Positions 1 to 12,100 of a DNA stretch of 64,000 bases are shown here, piece after piece. The translations under genes and the position numbers were made by a program. Origin of the DNA: Alitta virens (lineage: Eukaryota; Annelida; Polychaeta; Phyllodocida; Nereididae); NCBI GenBank assembly GCA_932294295.1, contig OW028585.1, positions 16,060,360 to 16,124,359 of the forward strand, in the 5' to 3' direction. The notes beneath the pieces were generated by a model. It ran no database searches. It was given only the letters and a program-made list of their open reading frames with translations, and was not told the origin of the DNA. Positions within the stretch are counted from its first letter, which is position 1. Every line of letters begins with the position of its first letter.

Positions 1-872
1 TATACAGGCCGCTATTGCTGTTCAGCATGTTTCGTGGCTCCATTATCCTACAAAACACGTATTTTCTGCCAGCCTGTGGCCTTTCCACTGCTGCGTAGTC
101 TCGCCATAGCGCGAGAGCGGTGTATGACGTCATCAAGGGAATACCCATTGGGGGAAGCCCACAGTCCTCATGTATTCGTCGCGAAAATGGTTCTTGGCCC
201 GGTATGCACCCGTCAGTATGACGTCATCAAGGGAATTCCCATTGGGGGAAGCCCACGCTCCGCGAAGTTCACTGCTAGTAATAACTAGTATACACTTGAC
301 AGCCAAAGTGGCGGGGAACCTTGCAATTTCGATCCCATTGGGGATCACAGTCTTCTAATCCTATGGGCAGAGCTCCGCACATCCCATGTGCATTCTAGTT
401 TGTTTTTTGTTTGTCACACATGTTTTTTCAAAACACTGCACGTGCGACAGTGAAACTGTGAGCCTGTGACAATCAGCAAAGTTGCTGCAATCAATGCAGT
501 TGCTTGAAATCAAATGTTTTGATTCTGCCCCTAGCTGGTGTTATTATCGCCTGCAACTTCGCTGACAGCTACAACTTCGCTGTCGTGCATTGTATCAGCT
601 AGATTTTCCAAAGTAAAGACAACCTAAGTGAAATACATGTGACTTTTCGGTTCATATATTATTGAGGGCTAATGTGACCTATTCAATAATTTAAATATTG
701 TAGTATTTTACTTAACTAGAAAATGAAGTAAGAAAAAAAGTCACAAAGGAAAATAAATTTGTTAAGAGAAGAACATTTGGTTGATAATTATGATAGTTGA
801 TCTATGCAGCACACCAGGTCATTATACTCTAATACTAGAGAAGTAAGATGTCTGTAATTTGTTTTGTTTCAG
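1..872. other. Upstream flank with no recognisable gene
   Basis: No convincing coding exon is visible upstream of the first P-like exon. The first ~360 bases are less AT-rich than the rest and carry a direct repeat (separate entry). A THAP zinc finger would be expected upstream of a P/THAP9-type transposase. I looked for its Cys/His pattern between 360 and 860 and did not find it, so the N-terminal exon is either lost or outside the window. Confidence 0.5.
122..256. repeat. Direct repeat of 41 bp containing TGACGTCA
   Basis: Positions 122-162 and 216-256 are almost the same 41-base segment, differing at one site (aggGAATacc versus aggGAATtcc). They start 94 bases apart. Each contains the palindrome TGACGTCA, the consensus CRE/ATF site, followed by a CCCATTGGGGGAAGCCCAC block. 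This could be a duplicated regulatory element or an internal TE repeat; nothing adjacent decides between them. Confidence 0.7.
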
Positions 873-3800
873 GTTGAGAGGCCACCTCCACCTATTCCAG
901 AGAGGGTCTGGTATGAAAGCCTGGATGAGGTTAGGAGGGATGCTTCAGCGTTAGTCCTGCCATGGGTACACCTGAACAAATCAGAAGGACGTGTGTGTCG
1001 GCAAACTGCACGACAGCAAGTTTCTGTATACCAAAATAGATATCTCCGCTGATTTCACAGCAGATGTATTCATACGAGGTAATGTATTGCTATTTTTATG
1101 ACGTGCAGATTTGTATTTACTAATAGGAACAATTTCCAAAAAATGAGACAATAACTTATTCATACTGAATTTGCAGGTTGCAAGATATTGCAAGAGGACG
1201 TTGCAAAGATCGGTTTGAAGCAGCTCCTGTATAATGTGGAGGCTTTGTCACTATGTCCTGGTGTTACAGAGAGGGAACTCCAAAATCAACCTGAAGTCCT
1301 CCATGAAAAGTGGTTTCGTGAAACCTACTTTGAAGGTACGTGTTATCAAAGCTTTGCTAATTTGGCATTATTGTCAAAATGCCTTCTTAGTCTGACTAAT
1401 AATTTTCACTAGGCTACCAAAAAAAAGTTATTATTCTGTAATCTCTATACACATTTTTGCTCACACGGAGGTAGAGCTTTGATAAAAAGTGAGTTCCTGG
1501 GAGTACATAAAAATATAGATTTAACATTTGCATATCAAAGCCAAGGCTTGTAATTGAGCGAATTTGGTAATCAAATATTGGTAAGAAATGAAAGTTCTAA
1601 AAAAGTTGTTTTTTCATACAGGTGGTGCCGTTATCTCTGTGATACGTGCCAAGGAATGTTCCCAGATCAGTGACCATCCTGGGAAAACATGTGTGAAGTG
1701 CATGGATACAAGAGCTCTACTGCTGAAGAGGAATAGACCCGGACCTACCCTTCTTCATCCAAAGGCGCCAATGTCCAAATTAAAGAACAAGAATCTGCTT
1801 GTAGATGAGGTGGCCAATCTGCGCAGACACCAAAAAGAACTGGAGCAGAAAATAGCAGATGAGAGTGTCAATGTCTCAACCGATGTTCATGAAGACCTGC
1901 TCCAGTTCTATAAGACCAAGCTGGTGAAAGAGTAGATGAGCCCGTTTGTACGCTTGTTTTGGGAAGAGCAAGAAAAAGCTTTTACCCAGAAAAATAAAGG
2001 TAATTCAAGACGGGCGTGATATTTGTATCTTTCTAACACGTTTAAATTCAGATGCAAATTTGTATAACCTTTTTAATGCAATATTTTGGTTTTTTTATCC
2101 AGGAATGAGATGGCATCCTATGCTCATCAAGTTTGCCGTCATGTTGCGACACCAGAGTCCAGCTTTATACAAGACTTGAGAGAAAATGGTGTTTTGCATC
2201 TCCCAGGAGAAAGTACGTTGCGGGACTACACAGGCGTCTTTCCCGCTGCGCCAGGATTCCTACCACACGTTCTGCAGGACCTGGCACTCAAGGCCTCAAC
2301 TTTGGCTGGAAATGACAAGTTTGTGTGTCTACTGCACGATGAAATGAAAATCTGTAAGGATCTTGTCTTCAGCAAAAAAACAGATTCCCTCATTGGCTAT
2401 GTCACCTCAGAGCAGTTCGACCCTGGACAAGTGAGTATTATGTTTGTACCAAAAAAATGTTAAGCTGGCAAATAATTTTCCTGAAATTCCAATTTACAAT
2501 ATACACTATTTCAATGGATATATCATACAGTCGGAAGAAGTATTGAAATAATAAAAGACCAAGATTTGCATTACGCTCATGCTACAGTACCTCCTAGACC
2601 TGAAAAATAGTCCTGGTTATTAGTGTTCATTATTTACTGTGTTTCAGGACATTGATAAAAATTTAGCTGAGGATGTTCTCCTGTTTATGGTTGTGGGTGT
2701 AACTTCTGACATCCAGGCATCCATCGGATACTTTGGCACAAAGGGGGCAAAGGCTGGAGTGCTGTACAAGCTTTTCTGGGACGCAGTGTGTTACATCGAA
2801 GTTTCCTGTGGTTTGAAAGTAAGTTTAATACTGACATCAACTACTGCGTACTGCGCACTGCGCACTGTGCACTGTGCATGATGCAAGTGACTTTTTGGAT
2901 GCAATGAGCAAAAATATATGATTGTACATTTTCAGGTGTTGGTCTCGACTTTCTGACAAAGCGTCAACAAACATGTTTTACAGCATGCATGGAGTGGAGT
3001 CTTCAAGTGAGGTGACATACAAGACACTTAATTTGTATGCGGAAGATGAGCGCTATATTTTTTTCGTCTCAGATGTTCCCCATCTTCTGAAGACCCTCAG
3101 GAACAACTTGTTCAATTCACGGGGAAACAAAGGCAAAAGGCTCTTAAAGGTTATTATACTAAACTTATAGTTTGCTTGCAATTGATCTGCATGTACAGTT
3201 TAGTGGCTGATTTGTAATGAAGCATATATTTAATTTCAGATAGGGGGTAGCTTTCTTACCTGGGACATGATCATTAAATTCTGGGAAAAGGACATCAGTG
3301 GACACATGTTTCGAACAAAGATAACTTATGATCATGTCTTTCTAACTCAGCAAAGTAAAATGAAAGTGAAGCTTGCTGCCCAGGTAAAGTAGTTTAAAAC
3401 AATGAAAATATAATTTTCTGATGTTTTTTTTGTGTTTGTTGATTGAGTTTCAGGTTTTCTTTCTGTAATTTATCATAGGTAACTGTTTTTAGGTTCTGAG
3501 CGAGTCTTTTGGCAAAGTTCTTGAGGAGTATGGCGATGCTGATGTGCAAGAGATGGCCACCCTTATCCTGCTGACGGACAAATTCTTTGATGCGATGAAT
3601 GTTCGCTCACATTCAGAAGCGGCCAAGAAACGGAAACCATTCTGTGAGCCGTATACATCTGGTGATGATGATAGATTTCAGGTAAATTTGGTATATCATC
3701 AATTAAATAATCTAAGTAGCAGATGTGCATCAAATATCCTCCTGATTGTTTGCATTAAGCAGGTATTATTTAAGCTTTCGTAGGTTTTATTTATTGGTAG

Positions 3801-4491
3801 GAATTGTTTATGTGTAAAATAAAATAGCAAGGTTTCTTAATTCACAGTGGCTGGAGGAAGTTTTCCTGAAGTACTTCTTTGACTGGGACAAAGAGGTGGC
3901 TGCCATGACCAATCTAAAAGCTGCACAGAAAGCAACATTTTTCATCAGCAAACCCACTTTTAATGGATTAATCATGACAGGTAGGGGTTGACAACAAAAT
4001 CATTTATCAATTGTTTTTAAGCAATTTAAAACTTATCAATGGTTTTTCAGCAGTTTATTTATAATAAAGTAATGCATTGTTTATTTTGTAGTGCGCTCCA
4101 TAACAGCAGCAACTCGTTTTCTGCTGATGCAAGGTGTAACGTTCGTTTACACAAACAGATTTTGTCAAGATCCTGTTGAGGAGGCATTCCGTCGCCATAG
4201 GGCAATGGGACGACGTAGTGATAACATGAACCTCCATATGTTTGGGTATGTACCAACACAGTGAAAATTCTATACTTTTATTTAGGCAGTCATAAATTGC
4301 ATTGATCTATTTGTTTAATACATTTATTTTATAATATTTAAACTTGCAGACATCAGGAGAGATCACTGCATCTTCAAGGACTACTACAACGTCAGTTCAA
4401 ACCAAGGGAAAATGTTACCAGCAGCCAAAATGAAGAAATCAAGATCTCTGATGCAAAGTTGCCAAAAATCACCAGGATAAGGAAACTTTGA
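873..4491 (+). pseudogene. P-element/THAP9-like transposase, 11-exon relic
   Basis: Eleven exons with AG/GT borders: 873-1078, 1177-1335, 1622-1999, 2103-2430, 2648-2818, 2936-3149, 3240-3383, 3493-3681, 3848-3980, 4092-4245 and 4350-4491 (stop). The product resembles P-element/THAP9 transposases, which cut and paste DNA through an RNase H-like core. In order one sees a coiled-coil segment (exon 3), an SPFVRLFWEEQ block, a LRDYTGVFP block (exon 4), a CLLHDEMKI motif with the catalytic-type Asp, a VSDVPHLLKTLRN motif (exon 6), and the C-terminal block QDPVEEAFRRHRAMGRRSDN (exon 10). Damage: a frame change near 1000, an in-frame TAG at 1933-1935, and a frame change near 2175 in exon 4. The N-terminal THAP finger was not found. 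This is a dead copy. The family call is firm, the exact exon edges less so. Confidence 0.85.
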
Positions 4492-4895
4492 ATATTTATC
4501 TGGCCCTACATATGTGGACATGCATGCATTGTCATCATTAAATGCATTACAGTAGCCTAAATCAATATCTGACGGACTACCTGATTTCAATTTGAGATTC
4601 TTGTTTGGGCAATGTTTGGAATTGTAATGAGATATATGATATAATGGATAAATAATTTTAACTTTAAGGAGCCATTTTTAGTTTGAATATTCTGTTAACT
4701 TTGTTTCGAGTTGTGAAAAAATTTAACTTTGGCAGACTCAACATTGGGAAGGTTTACTATGTTATAACACTATTGTTAAATGGAATCGTATACATTTGTC
4801 GCTATGTCAAATTCGCATGATAGGAAAAGTTTGCAACAAGAAGAGGTTATGCTAGTCTTTACTGAAAAATCATTCATGTGATATCGTGAATCAGG
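4492..4895. other. Intergenic spacer between two convergent TE relics
   Basis: A 404-base AT-rich stretch with no coding signal. It should hold the 3' untranslated end of the P-like element and possibly its terminal inverted repeat. I could not match an inverted repeat to the 5' flank. Confidence 0.5.
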
Positions 4896-6292
4896 TCATT
4901 CAGTTTTATGTTCTAGTTTGTAAGATTTTTTCGGAAGAGCTTTTTGACGTTTCAATATATGGTGCTGCCTGCGAAAGTTTTCCATTACCTGACGGCAATA
5001 GCCATTTATCCTGGTTTTAGGGTAGGCTGTGACAAGATTAAGAAATAATTTATCCTTTAATTTTTCACAGTTACTATCAATGGTTTCTTGAAATATTTTG
5101 CACAATCTTTCATCATTGCAGACTTCACCAACAATGCCGTCAAGAGATATCATAGTGACATTTTTGCCTGTGTATTCTCTGATGTATTCAAGTTTAGTGA
5201 ACACTGGTATAATGCAGGGCTCCACCGACAATAATCCTCCCCGCTGCTTGGTACAGATCAGTTGTGATGCGCATTCTTCACTTTCTTGTGTTATGCTCTT
5301 TATAATATCAAGTTCTTGATGTTTAAGTTGGCCATCTGCTTGGTTCTGAGCTATTTTTCTTTCTAGGTGAAGAGCAAACCCTGCAATATACTCAATGATA
5401 TCCTTGTCCTCATCACTAACAGGGTCTGGATCACTTGGAGTTGTAAGGGGCAGGTTGAAGTTGTCATTCAGGAGATCGTTCATTATGATTCTTGATAAAC
5501 TTGCCAAGACTGGTTTTGGTACTTGTGGACTTGCACATCGCTTTATGAATTGATGGTACTTGGACCATGCTGCCTCGCGAGATTTCACCAAAAATGGTTT
5601 CTTGTCTTTCAGACAACAGTTTAGCCACTGTAGATCATTCAGCAAGTCTTTGCAATGAAAAAAAAAAGAAGTAAATCTTTAATGTAGAATTATGTGATTC
5701 TATAATGATCACTGCAGGTGCAACACGATGTATGAGTATGCTTGATGAACTTTTAGCACTGCGTTTCCTTAAAATATGTGAAATGATATCAACATATATG
5801 AAAGATAATAAAGACCATGAATTGTGTATATAAAATGACTGTGTTGGTATATTGATTTTTAATAAAATATTGATTTCGGCATTTAGCATTTCCAAGTATA
5901 AACCATAGTTGAGAGTCCAATTTTTTTGTATAAATCCATTGATAGGCTGTACAAACAAAAAAACATTGGCAAGAAGGGGGGGGGGGGGGATTTTCAGAAC
6001 CTTTCCGCCCCTTCTTGCTTTCATTGTGGTAAGAAATAGGCCTACATTGAGTATAACAGAGAATGCAATACTTAGTAACTGAACCAGCACTTGATAAATC
6101 AGGTGGTGTTGAAAACTCGGGACCCATACAGTAAATAAACCCTATTGCTTGAACATAGTCAAAACATTCACCTTCACTGCTTTTTGCTCTGAGAGCAGTT
6201 TTAAAGGCCTCGGCTAACATAATGTCCTGAAGTATTTCATCTCTGCCTTTTCTGACATGCTCAACAGACAACTGAACAATATTCCGTGGTCC
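4896..6292 (-). pseudogene. TE-derived protein C-terminal part, two exons
   Basis: A 249-residue open frame (4896-5645) on the minus strand, preceded by a second coding-looking block (about 6085-6292) with a splice acceptor at its start (tttcatag before GGACCACGG). The larger exon includes SDEDKDIIEYIAGFALHLE, then KQRGGLLSVEPCIIPVFTKL, and a basic tail. The YIAG...L and GGL..P blocks weakly recall the segment after the catalytic core of some P/THAP9-like transposases, which often carry a YISGY-type motif followed by GGL. It ends facing the P-like gene. No start exon was found and the intron between the two blocks contains a G-tract. A fragment of a second TE is the best guess; a host gene is unlikely. 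Confidence 0.45.
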
Positions 6293-6890
6293 CTATGAAA
6301 AGGTGATAATAATCCTACTATTCGATCTCTGGCTATACCTCCATATGGTCTACGCTACTGTCTTTCGTCGTAGGTCACATGTATCCGCCAGGTGGCTGCG
6401 TGTCCAACGACTGTGGCGACCTCTGCCACATACATAAAAGCTGCTTCAGCGTCATGGTGTGATTGGATCAGGAGCCCGAGCCAACTGACGGGGGCCAGCA
6501 AGTAGGGCTCGGGTCCTAGGATGGATCAAGGGCAGGAACGTGTAGAGGGAGGATAGAAAATGGAGTAGAAGAAATGGGGGTGATGTGATGGAGGGAGGCT
6601 GAAAAGGAAGAAGAGAGCGGTTAATGCAATGTCAATTTGTTATTTATCAATTTGAGTTTGAGTTGATATTTACCTGGGTTTTAAGAGGGGGAGGGGGAGT
6701 CTTCTAATTCGGGAGAGTCTTTCGTTTAGCTGTAGAATGAGGGGGGAGTCTTGGTACCGTAGGAGTGAGTTAGAGTGGAGAGCATGGAGTCTGGGTTCAA
6801 TCATATCCAGCTGGGCTCTTCTGTGTAGTTCAGAAATGGAAATTGCGGGAGTACCGACCTCTGCCACACCTTTTATAGTCCCTTATGTTA
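6293..6890. other. TE debris, possible LINE fragment
   Basis: No host gene is visible. A 65-codon minus-strand frame (6670-6867) has a short run (AEVGTPAISISELHRRAQLD) like the region that follows the reverse transcriptase domain in some LINEs. The match is short and weak. The rest is purine-rich, simple DNA. Confidence 0.3.
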
Positions 6891-7000
6891 AGGGTAGCAG
6901 GTCGATTCGTCACTGCGCGTTTCGTCCCAGCGAAAACGGGTCCATTCGTCACCCAAAAAAAGTCTGTTCGTCACCCGAAATTGGTCGGTTCGTCACTCGT
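6891..7000 (+). repeat. Left inverted repeat of a MULE-like element
   Basis: Starts AGGGTAGCAGGTCGATTCGT and contains the motif TTCGTCAC or a close variant four times. Its reverse complement is at 16193-16303, starting from the same AGGGTAGCAGG end. Divergence between the arms is moderate. The 9-base flanks (6882-6890 and 16304-16312) do not form a clean target-site duplication. Confidence 0.75.
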
Positions 7001-8522
7001 ATTTTTTATTTATTTTATAAATGCAGGCACAGGCTTCCCGCCGTCTAGCTTACTCTACGGCCTAACCAATTCCATGGATGGCATTGTTCCCCCAATAAAA
7101 GCTTCCCAGTGTTCAAAAATCTTCTTTATTGAAATTATTAGGCATCATTTGATATGCACCAAGAAGTAATATGTTACTATACAACAATAATGAAATAAAA
7201 TTCGTGAAAATCCTGCGAAAGAAAAAGTATAGAACAAGTCTTTTTGGTTCTGCACGACTTGAAAATAGTATGCATCATTTGATATGCACCAAGAAAATAA
7301 TATGTAATTATCATGCAGTATCTATAAATAATACACTTGTGCATAGGAATAGTAATATGAAGAAATCATTTATTAATCATAATATAAGCATATTATTATT
7401 TGTCATAATATAATAATTTTTTCTTTATATTATTATAAATTGCGGCATGAATTTAATATCAATTAGCAATTCGTCGATTCGTCACCCGCATTTAAAAGTG
7501 CAGAATGGTGTACATTATTGCTATTATGTAAATAAATATCTTACGCCAATTTTATTTAATTGTAGCTTATTTATAAGTATGTGATGCCTGATGGACTAAC
7601 TAAACACAATTGTGAATAAAAGAAAAACACTTCAGTGTACAGAATCACAGAAAACGGCTTCACTTTTTAAATTGCTATTGTAACCTATTGATCTATAATC
7701 ACATAAATGGCACATGCTTCCTAATTAATATTAAATGAATGCCATATTATGATTTGTGACATCAATTTTCTCTTTTGTTTTACAATGTCTTTAATGTATA
7801 AGCCATCTTAAGTGCCTAGCTATAGCAGATATTGTCAAATAGATCGTTGCAGTGGTTAGCGTCTGAAACATTACAGCTGGATATGTGTAATTGACCCCTG
7901 TTCAGGGTTTTACAATTTATCAAATCCTGCAGAAATGCGACGTTGTCGTCACTCGTAATTGTGGTCGATCACTTTGGGATACTATTTACCAACCCTGACA
8001 ATCCCACAATCCTTTGCATGTGGCTTATGCAAATGAGGATGTGTCAAATCTTTGTATATTTAATCTTTTGCTATACACGAAAAGTGGTAGATTTAGTGGA
8101 TCAACTCACTATTGAAATGATGTAATTAGTAATGTAATTTTGGACATGTATGACTTGAGGAACGCTAACAAAGTCGGAGCTATTTTATAAGTTGTCTAAA
8201 GGAAGGTCTTTGCCTTTTTTCTGAAATTAAACAAAACTGTTTAAAATGAACATTCTCTCACACAACCAGACTGTTTATTAAATCATTTTAATCTCCGATC
8301 TTGTCCATGAACTTATTTTACGGCATATTCATTTAAGAACAGTTATTAAGTTGAGATTGAATAGATGAAGGAATAAATGAAAAGTCAACTTTTAATATAT
8401 CATCAATTTATTATTCATCTTCTTTCATACTGTTCAAAAAGAAAAATAAACACAGCAAACAGATAACTAACGATATCAGCACCTTAATGGTATTTCATGA
8501 CCTCCAAAATATTCTAAAATTT
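7001..8522. other. AT-rich non-coding spacer, dispersed repeats
   Basis: No coding signal. A ~30-base segment (GCATCATTTGATATGCACCA) occurs twice, at about 7142 and 7272. Isolated TTCGTCAC-type motifs recur near 7475 and 7945, suggesting this is interior DNA of the MULE-like element. The block around 7890-8070 is similar to 50095-50295 in the same orientation (shared AACCCTGACAATCCCACAAT), marking a dispersed repeat. Confidence 0.5.
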
Positions 8523-8818
8523 TGGATTACATAATCCTTGTCTGGAAACTTTGGGGGACTGCGAATAACGGAGGTTCTCGTTAATTAGAGGTGCGATACA
8601 GGAAGGTCAGACTGTATTAAACATTCCGAACTCGACATTAAGGATTTTGACCGGTTCGTCCATGAGACAGGTTTATTTACAACTGTTGAAATTTACCTGT
8701 CCCACTAGAGTACAGTGCATTGACCCTAAGAGCTCAGTAATGGCAGCACCTTGGGAGTATACTCCCCAAGGAGTTGAGAAAGACTCATGTTTGAACAGGC
8801 CTTTGGCTTGGTAGTTTT
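8523..8818. repeat. Copy A of a ~296-bp direct duplication
   Basis: This segment is repeated almost base for base at 10163-10458, in the same orientation, about 1640 bases away. This copy is downstream of the PDSS1 stop codon; the other is in the intron between PDSS1 exons 8 and 9. On the minus strand both include the coding-looking piece ending in a GQ|gtaaat-type splice donor. The near identity implies a recent duplication. Confidence 0.9.
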
Positions 8819-9196
8819 AGTAGTTAGAAAATATTCATCCTGTTTCGAAAATGCACTACTGAATCATTAATTGTATCGGGCACATCATTTCACCTCAGTA
8901 TATTTATTGATTTCTTCAAATGAATTTTGTATCTTTCGCACATTTGTATTTCTGCACAGTCACATTTTTTTCAGGTACCCACGTCTAACAATTCGCATAC
9001 ATTTATGCAGGTATCAAAGTCTAACAAGTCTAACAAGTATGCAATATCCTCGTTAACACGCATACAAACTATCAGAATTAATTTAAACACATCATGCATT
9101 TGTAACTCAAATAAAGTTTTTCCTTCATGTCAACAAATAACAACTTTCTCTCCATTACGGATAAATATTCAAGTTTAAAACCTAAGGTCTCCAGAG

Positions 9197-12100
9197 CTAT
9201 TTCAGTCTGTTTAGTATTTTGTGAGTGATGGTTATCAAAGCGTCTCTCTCGGAAGACGGACAGAACTGTTTGATTTGATTTACGGCTTCCAGGCAGTGTT
9301 TCTCGGCCATGAAACGAGTTTGTGCTACACCATCACTCTGAAACAAAAAGAGTTAAAAATTGACTGATTAAGGAACTATTTAAGTAGAGTCCAACTGTAT
9401 ATGTAGACCAAATTCCAATATTGTACAAATATTTCCTCATAAGGTAGTTATTGTTTTACATGTTACCCATATATTTAACGTATACTTTTAATAAACAGTA
9501 ATTGAAATAAATCGTTACCTTCTGAACAAGTTCCCAGGCATACTCGACATCTCCTGGTTGCGCAAATCTCCGCATTATCAAAGCATGGAGGTATGGATGC
9601 TGAAAGGGAAAAAAAATGTCACAATTAAAATGCGATTACAGTGGACCTCAGGGTTCCCACTCATTTCCAATTCAAATTCAAGGCTTTTTCCAGGTTTTTC
9701 TAGGCTGCCAACCCCAATTTTCAAGGTATAAAAAACCTATATAATTTCTAGTCTTGTTTCCGAATAGTTAAATCTTTATTTAACAAAAATCAGACTAATA
9801 TTAAGGGTGTAGCAGCCTTTTGAAGATAGTTTGCCAAACCGCCACTAGAGCCAAAAATAATAGTTTTAACATATCCCTGAAGAGGGCGAAACGAACACCA
9901 GCGCCCCTGGCGGAAATTACCAGAACCGTTTTCACAGGTGAATTGCAATTAGCAGTATAGGCTTGAGTGAGCAGAGCAATGTCAGAATATGTATATGCGA
10001 TTAACGAAACGGCAATTGAAATTTTGACTTGGCAGCCTATTGAACAAGTGCTAGTTAATGACAACTGAGATTAAAAACCGTAGGAATTTAGCAGTCTTAC
10101 ATAAACCTGAAACAAAGATTTGCGAGTCACGCATGACTGCACGCATTCAGTGACTCAGACATGGATTACATAATCCTTGTCTGGAAACTTTGGGGGACTG
10201 CGAATAACGGAGGTTCTCGTTAATTAGAGGTGCGATACAGGAAGGTCAGACTGTATTAAACATTCCGAACTCGACATTAAGGATTTTGACCGGTTCGTCC
10301 ATGAGACAGGTTTATTTACAACTGTTGAAATTTACCTGTCCCACTAGAGTACAGTGCATTGACCCTAAGAGCTCAGTAATGGCAGCACCTTGGGAGTATA
10401 CTCCCCAAGGAGTTGAGAAAGACTCATGTTTGAACAGGCCTTTGGCTTGGTAGTTTTCAAGAACCAAATAGTACATTTTGTACATAATTTTCCTCCACTT
10501 ATCATTGACCCGAGATATGGTATCACTGTCAGGGACAAACTGAGCATGATGCAATAAATCCATTATTCTGTCCAAGTTGATATTAATTTCATTTACCTCT
10601 TGAGCAGCAAAAAGTACAGGAGCCGTCGCTAATCCCAACCGAAGATCGGCAGCCGTTGGCTTTCCCATTACGGCTTCCGATGACACAAAGTCAAGTAGAT
10701 CATCAACCAGCTGAAAGCAATAAAGTATCCCGTCATCATTGATTATTAAGGATGCACCAAAATTTGAACAACTCATTTTTACCCTCTTCATTGCAGACAT
10801 GCATTTGTATTGGAATTGATAAAAAGAATGTTAAAAGGCTGATATTACAATTTTAATAATTTGTCAGTAATATATTTCAATTATGGAATGAATGAATGAA
10901 TCTATCTATACCTGAAAAGCGATGCCCGTATTACGCCCATATTGGTATGCTGCCTCTATTAAGTCTTCATGGCATTGGCCCAAAACAGCAACCTGAAATT
11001 TGAAAAAAAATCAACATTTTACATTATTCTGGAAGAAGTGTAAGCAGCACTCTAAGATGTCTTCATTTGATCGCAGGTATCTCATAACTAGTGTACAAGA
11101 TAATGCCAGGATTATTTGCATTTCCGACTGAATGATGGTCTAATTTAAAGTCAGAAAAGATTTGTAGTTCGGAAAGTAGAAATACAGTTGTATCACGGCC
11201 AGACGCGTACTTACAGCTTTGCAACTGTTGGCTATTAAACTGGCAGTTTTCTTGTAGCATTTCCTGAGATAGTGAGAGAAACGTTCGTTCTCATTTTCCT
11301 TGGACCCCAGTTGCATGACCTCTCCTACAAATAAAGTGATAAACATAATCAAACACTCAGATACAATTTGTGACACATTTGAATGAAAAACCTGTAATTT
11401 GTGACTTGTTCGAACAACAAAAAGCTCGACAAATTGACTTGTTTAAATAATAAAATATAATTAAATTGTAGTTTGTGACTCGTTTGAATGATAAATTATT
11501 TAAAGACTCATTTTAATAATAAATGGTAGTTTGTTACGCACTTTTTAGGATGCTAAATATAGTTTGCGACTCATTCGGAAGACAAATCAAAGTTTGCTAA
11601 TTGTTTGAACACAATTGCGACCAGTTTGTCTTATAATTTACACTATTTTTCATTAGTTATCTGATTTTGTTTGAATTGTAGTTTATTTGTGACTCTGTGA
11701 CGGATAAATTATAGTTTGCGACTGCTTTCCACAATCAATTACAGTTTCTGACACATTTCAGTGATAAATTCTTTGTGACTAGTTTCATTAATATATGATT
11801 CTTTTACCTCTGACGAGATCTTCGAGAACTTTTGACAGAATTTCCACCACATCTTCATTTCGTATTCTAGCCAGCAGTATGGATGATATAGAAATAACAT
11901 AGTCACCTGCTAAAATGGCCTGAAAATATTTAAGCCTAAATTAAACAAGCAAGTCTAAATATAGATAAATAGATTTATATATACCATTACATGGTTTGTT
12001 TCGTATTGACCCTGAGTATTCGGCCTATCCTTTACTAAATTCTGCCAAAAATTTTAAATTCCCCAGTGTTTTGTGATTTTGTATCAATGCAAAACAAACC

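Noticed and set aside
873..4491. Functional domesticated THAP9-like host gene
   Set aside because: An in-frame stop and two frame changes break it, and no THAP finger is present.
9801..10064. 87-codon minus-strand ORF in a PDSS1 intron
   Set aside because: PDSS1 phases are complete without it and it lies in repeat-like DNA.
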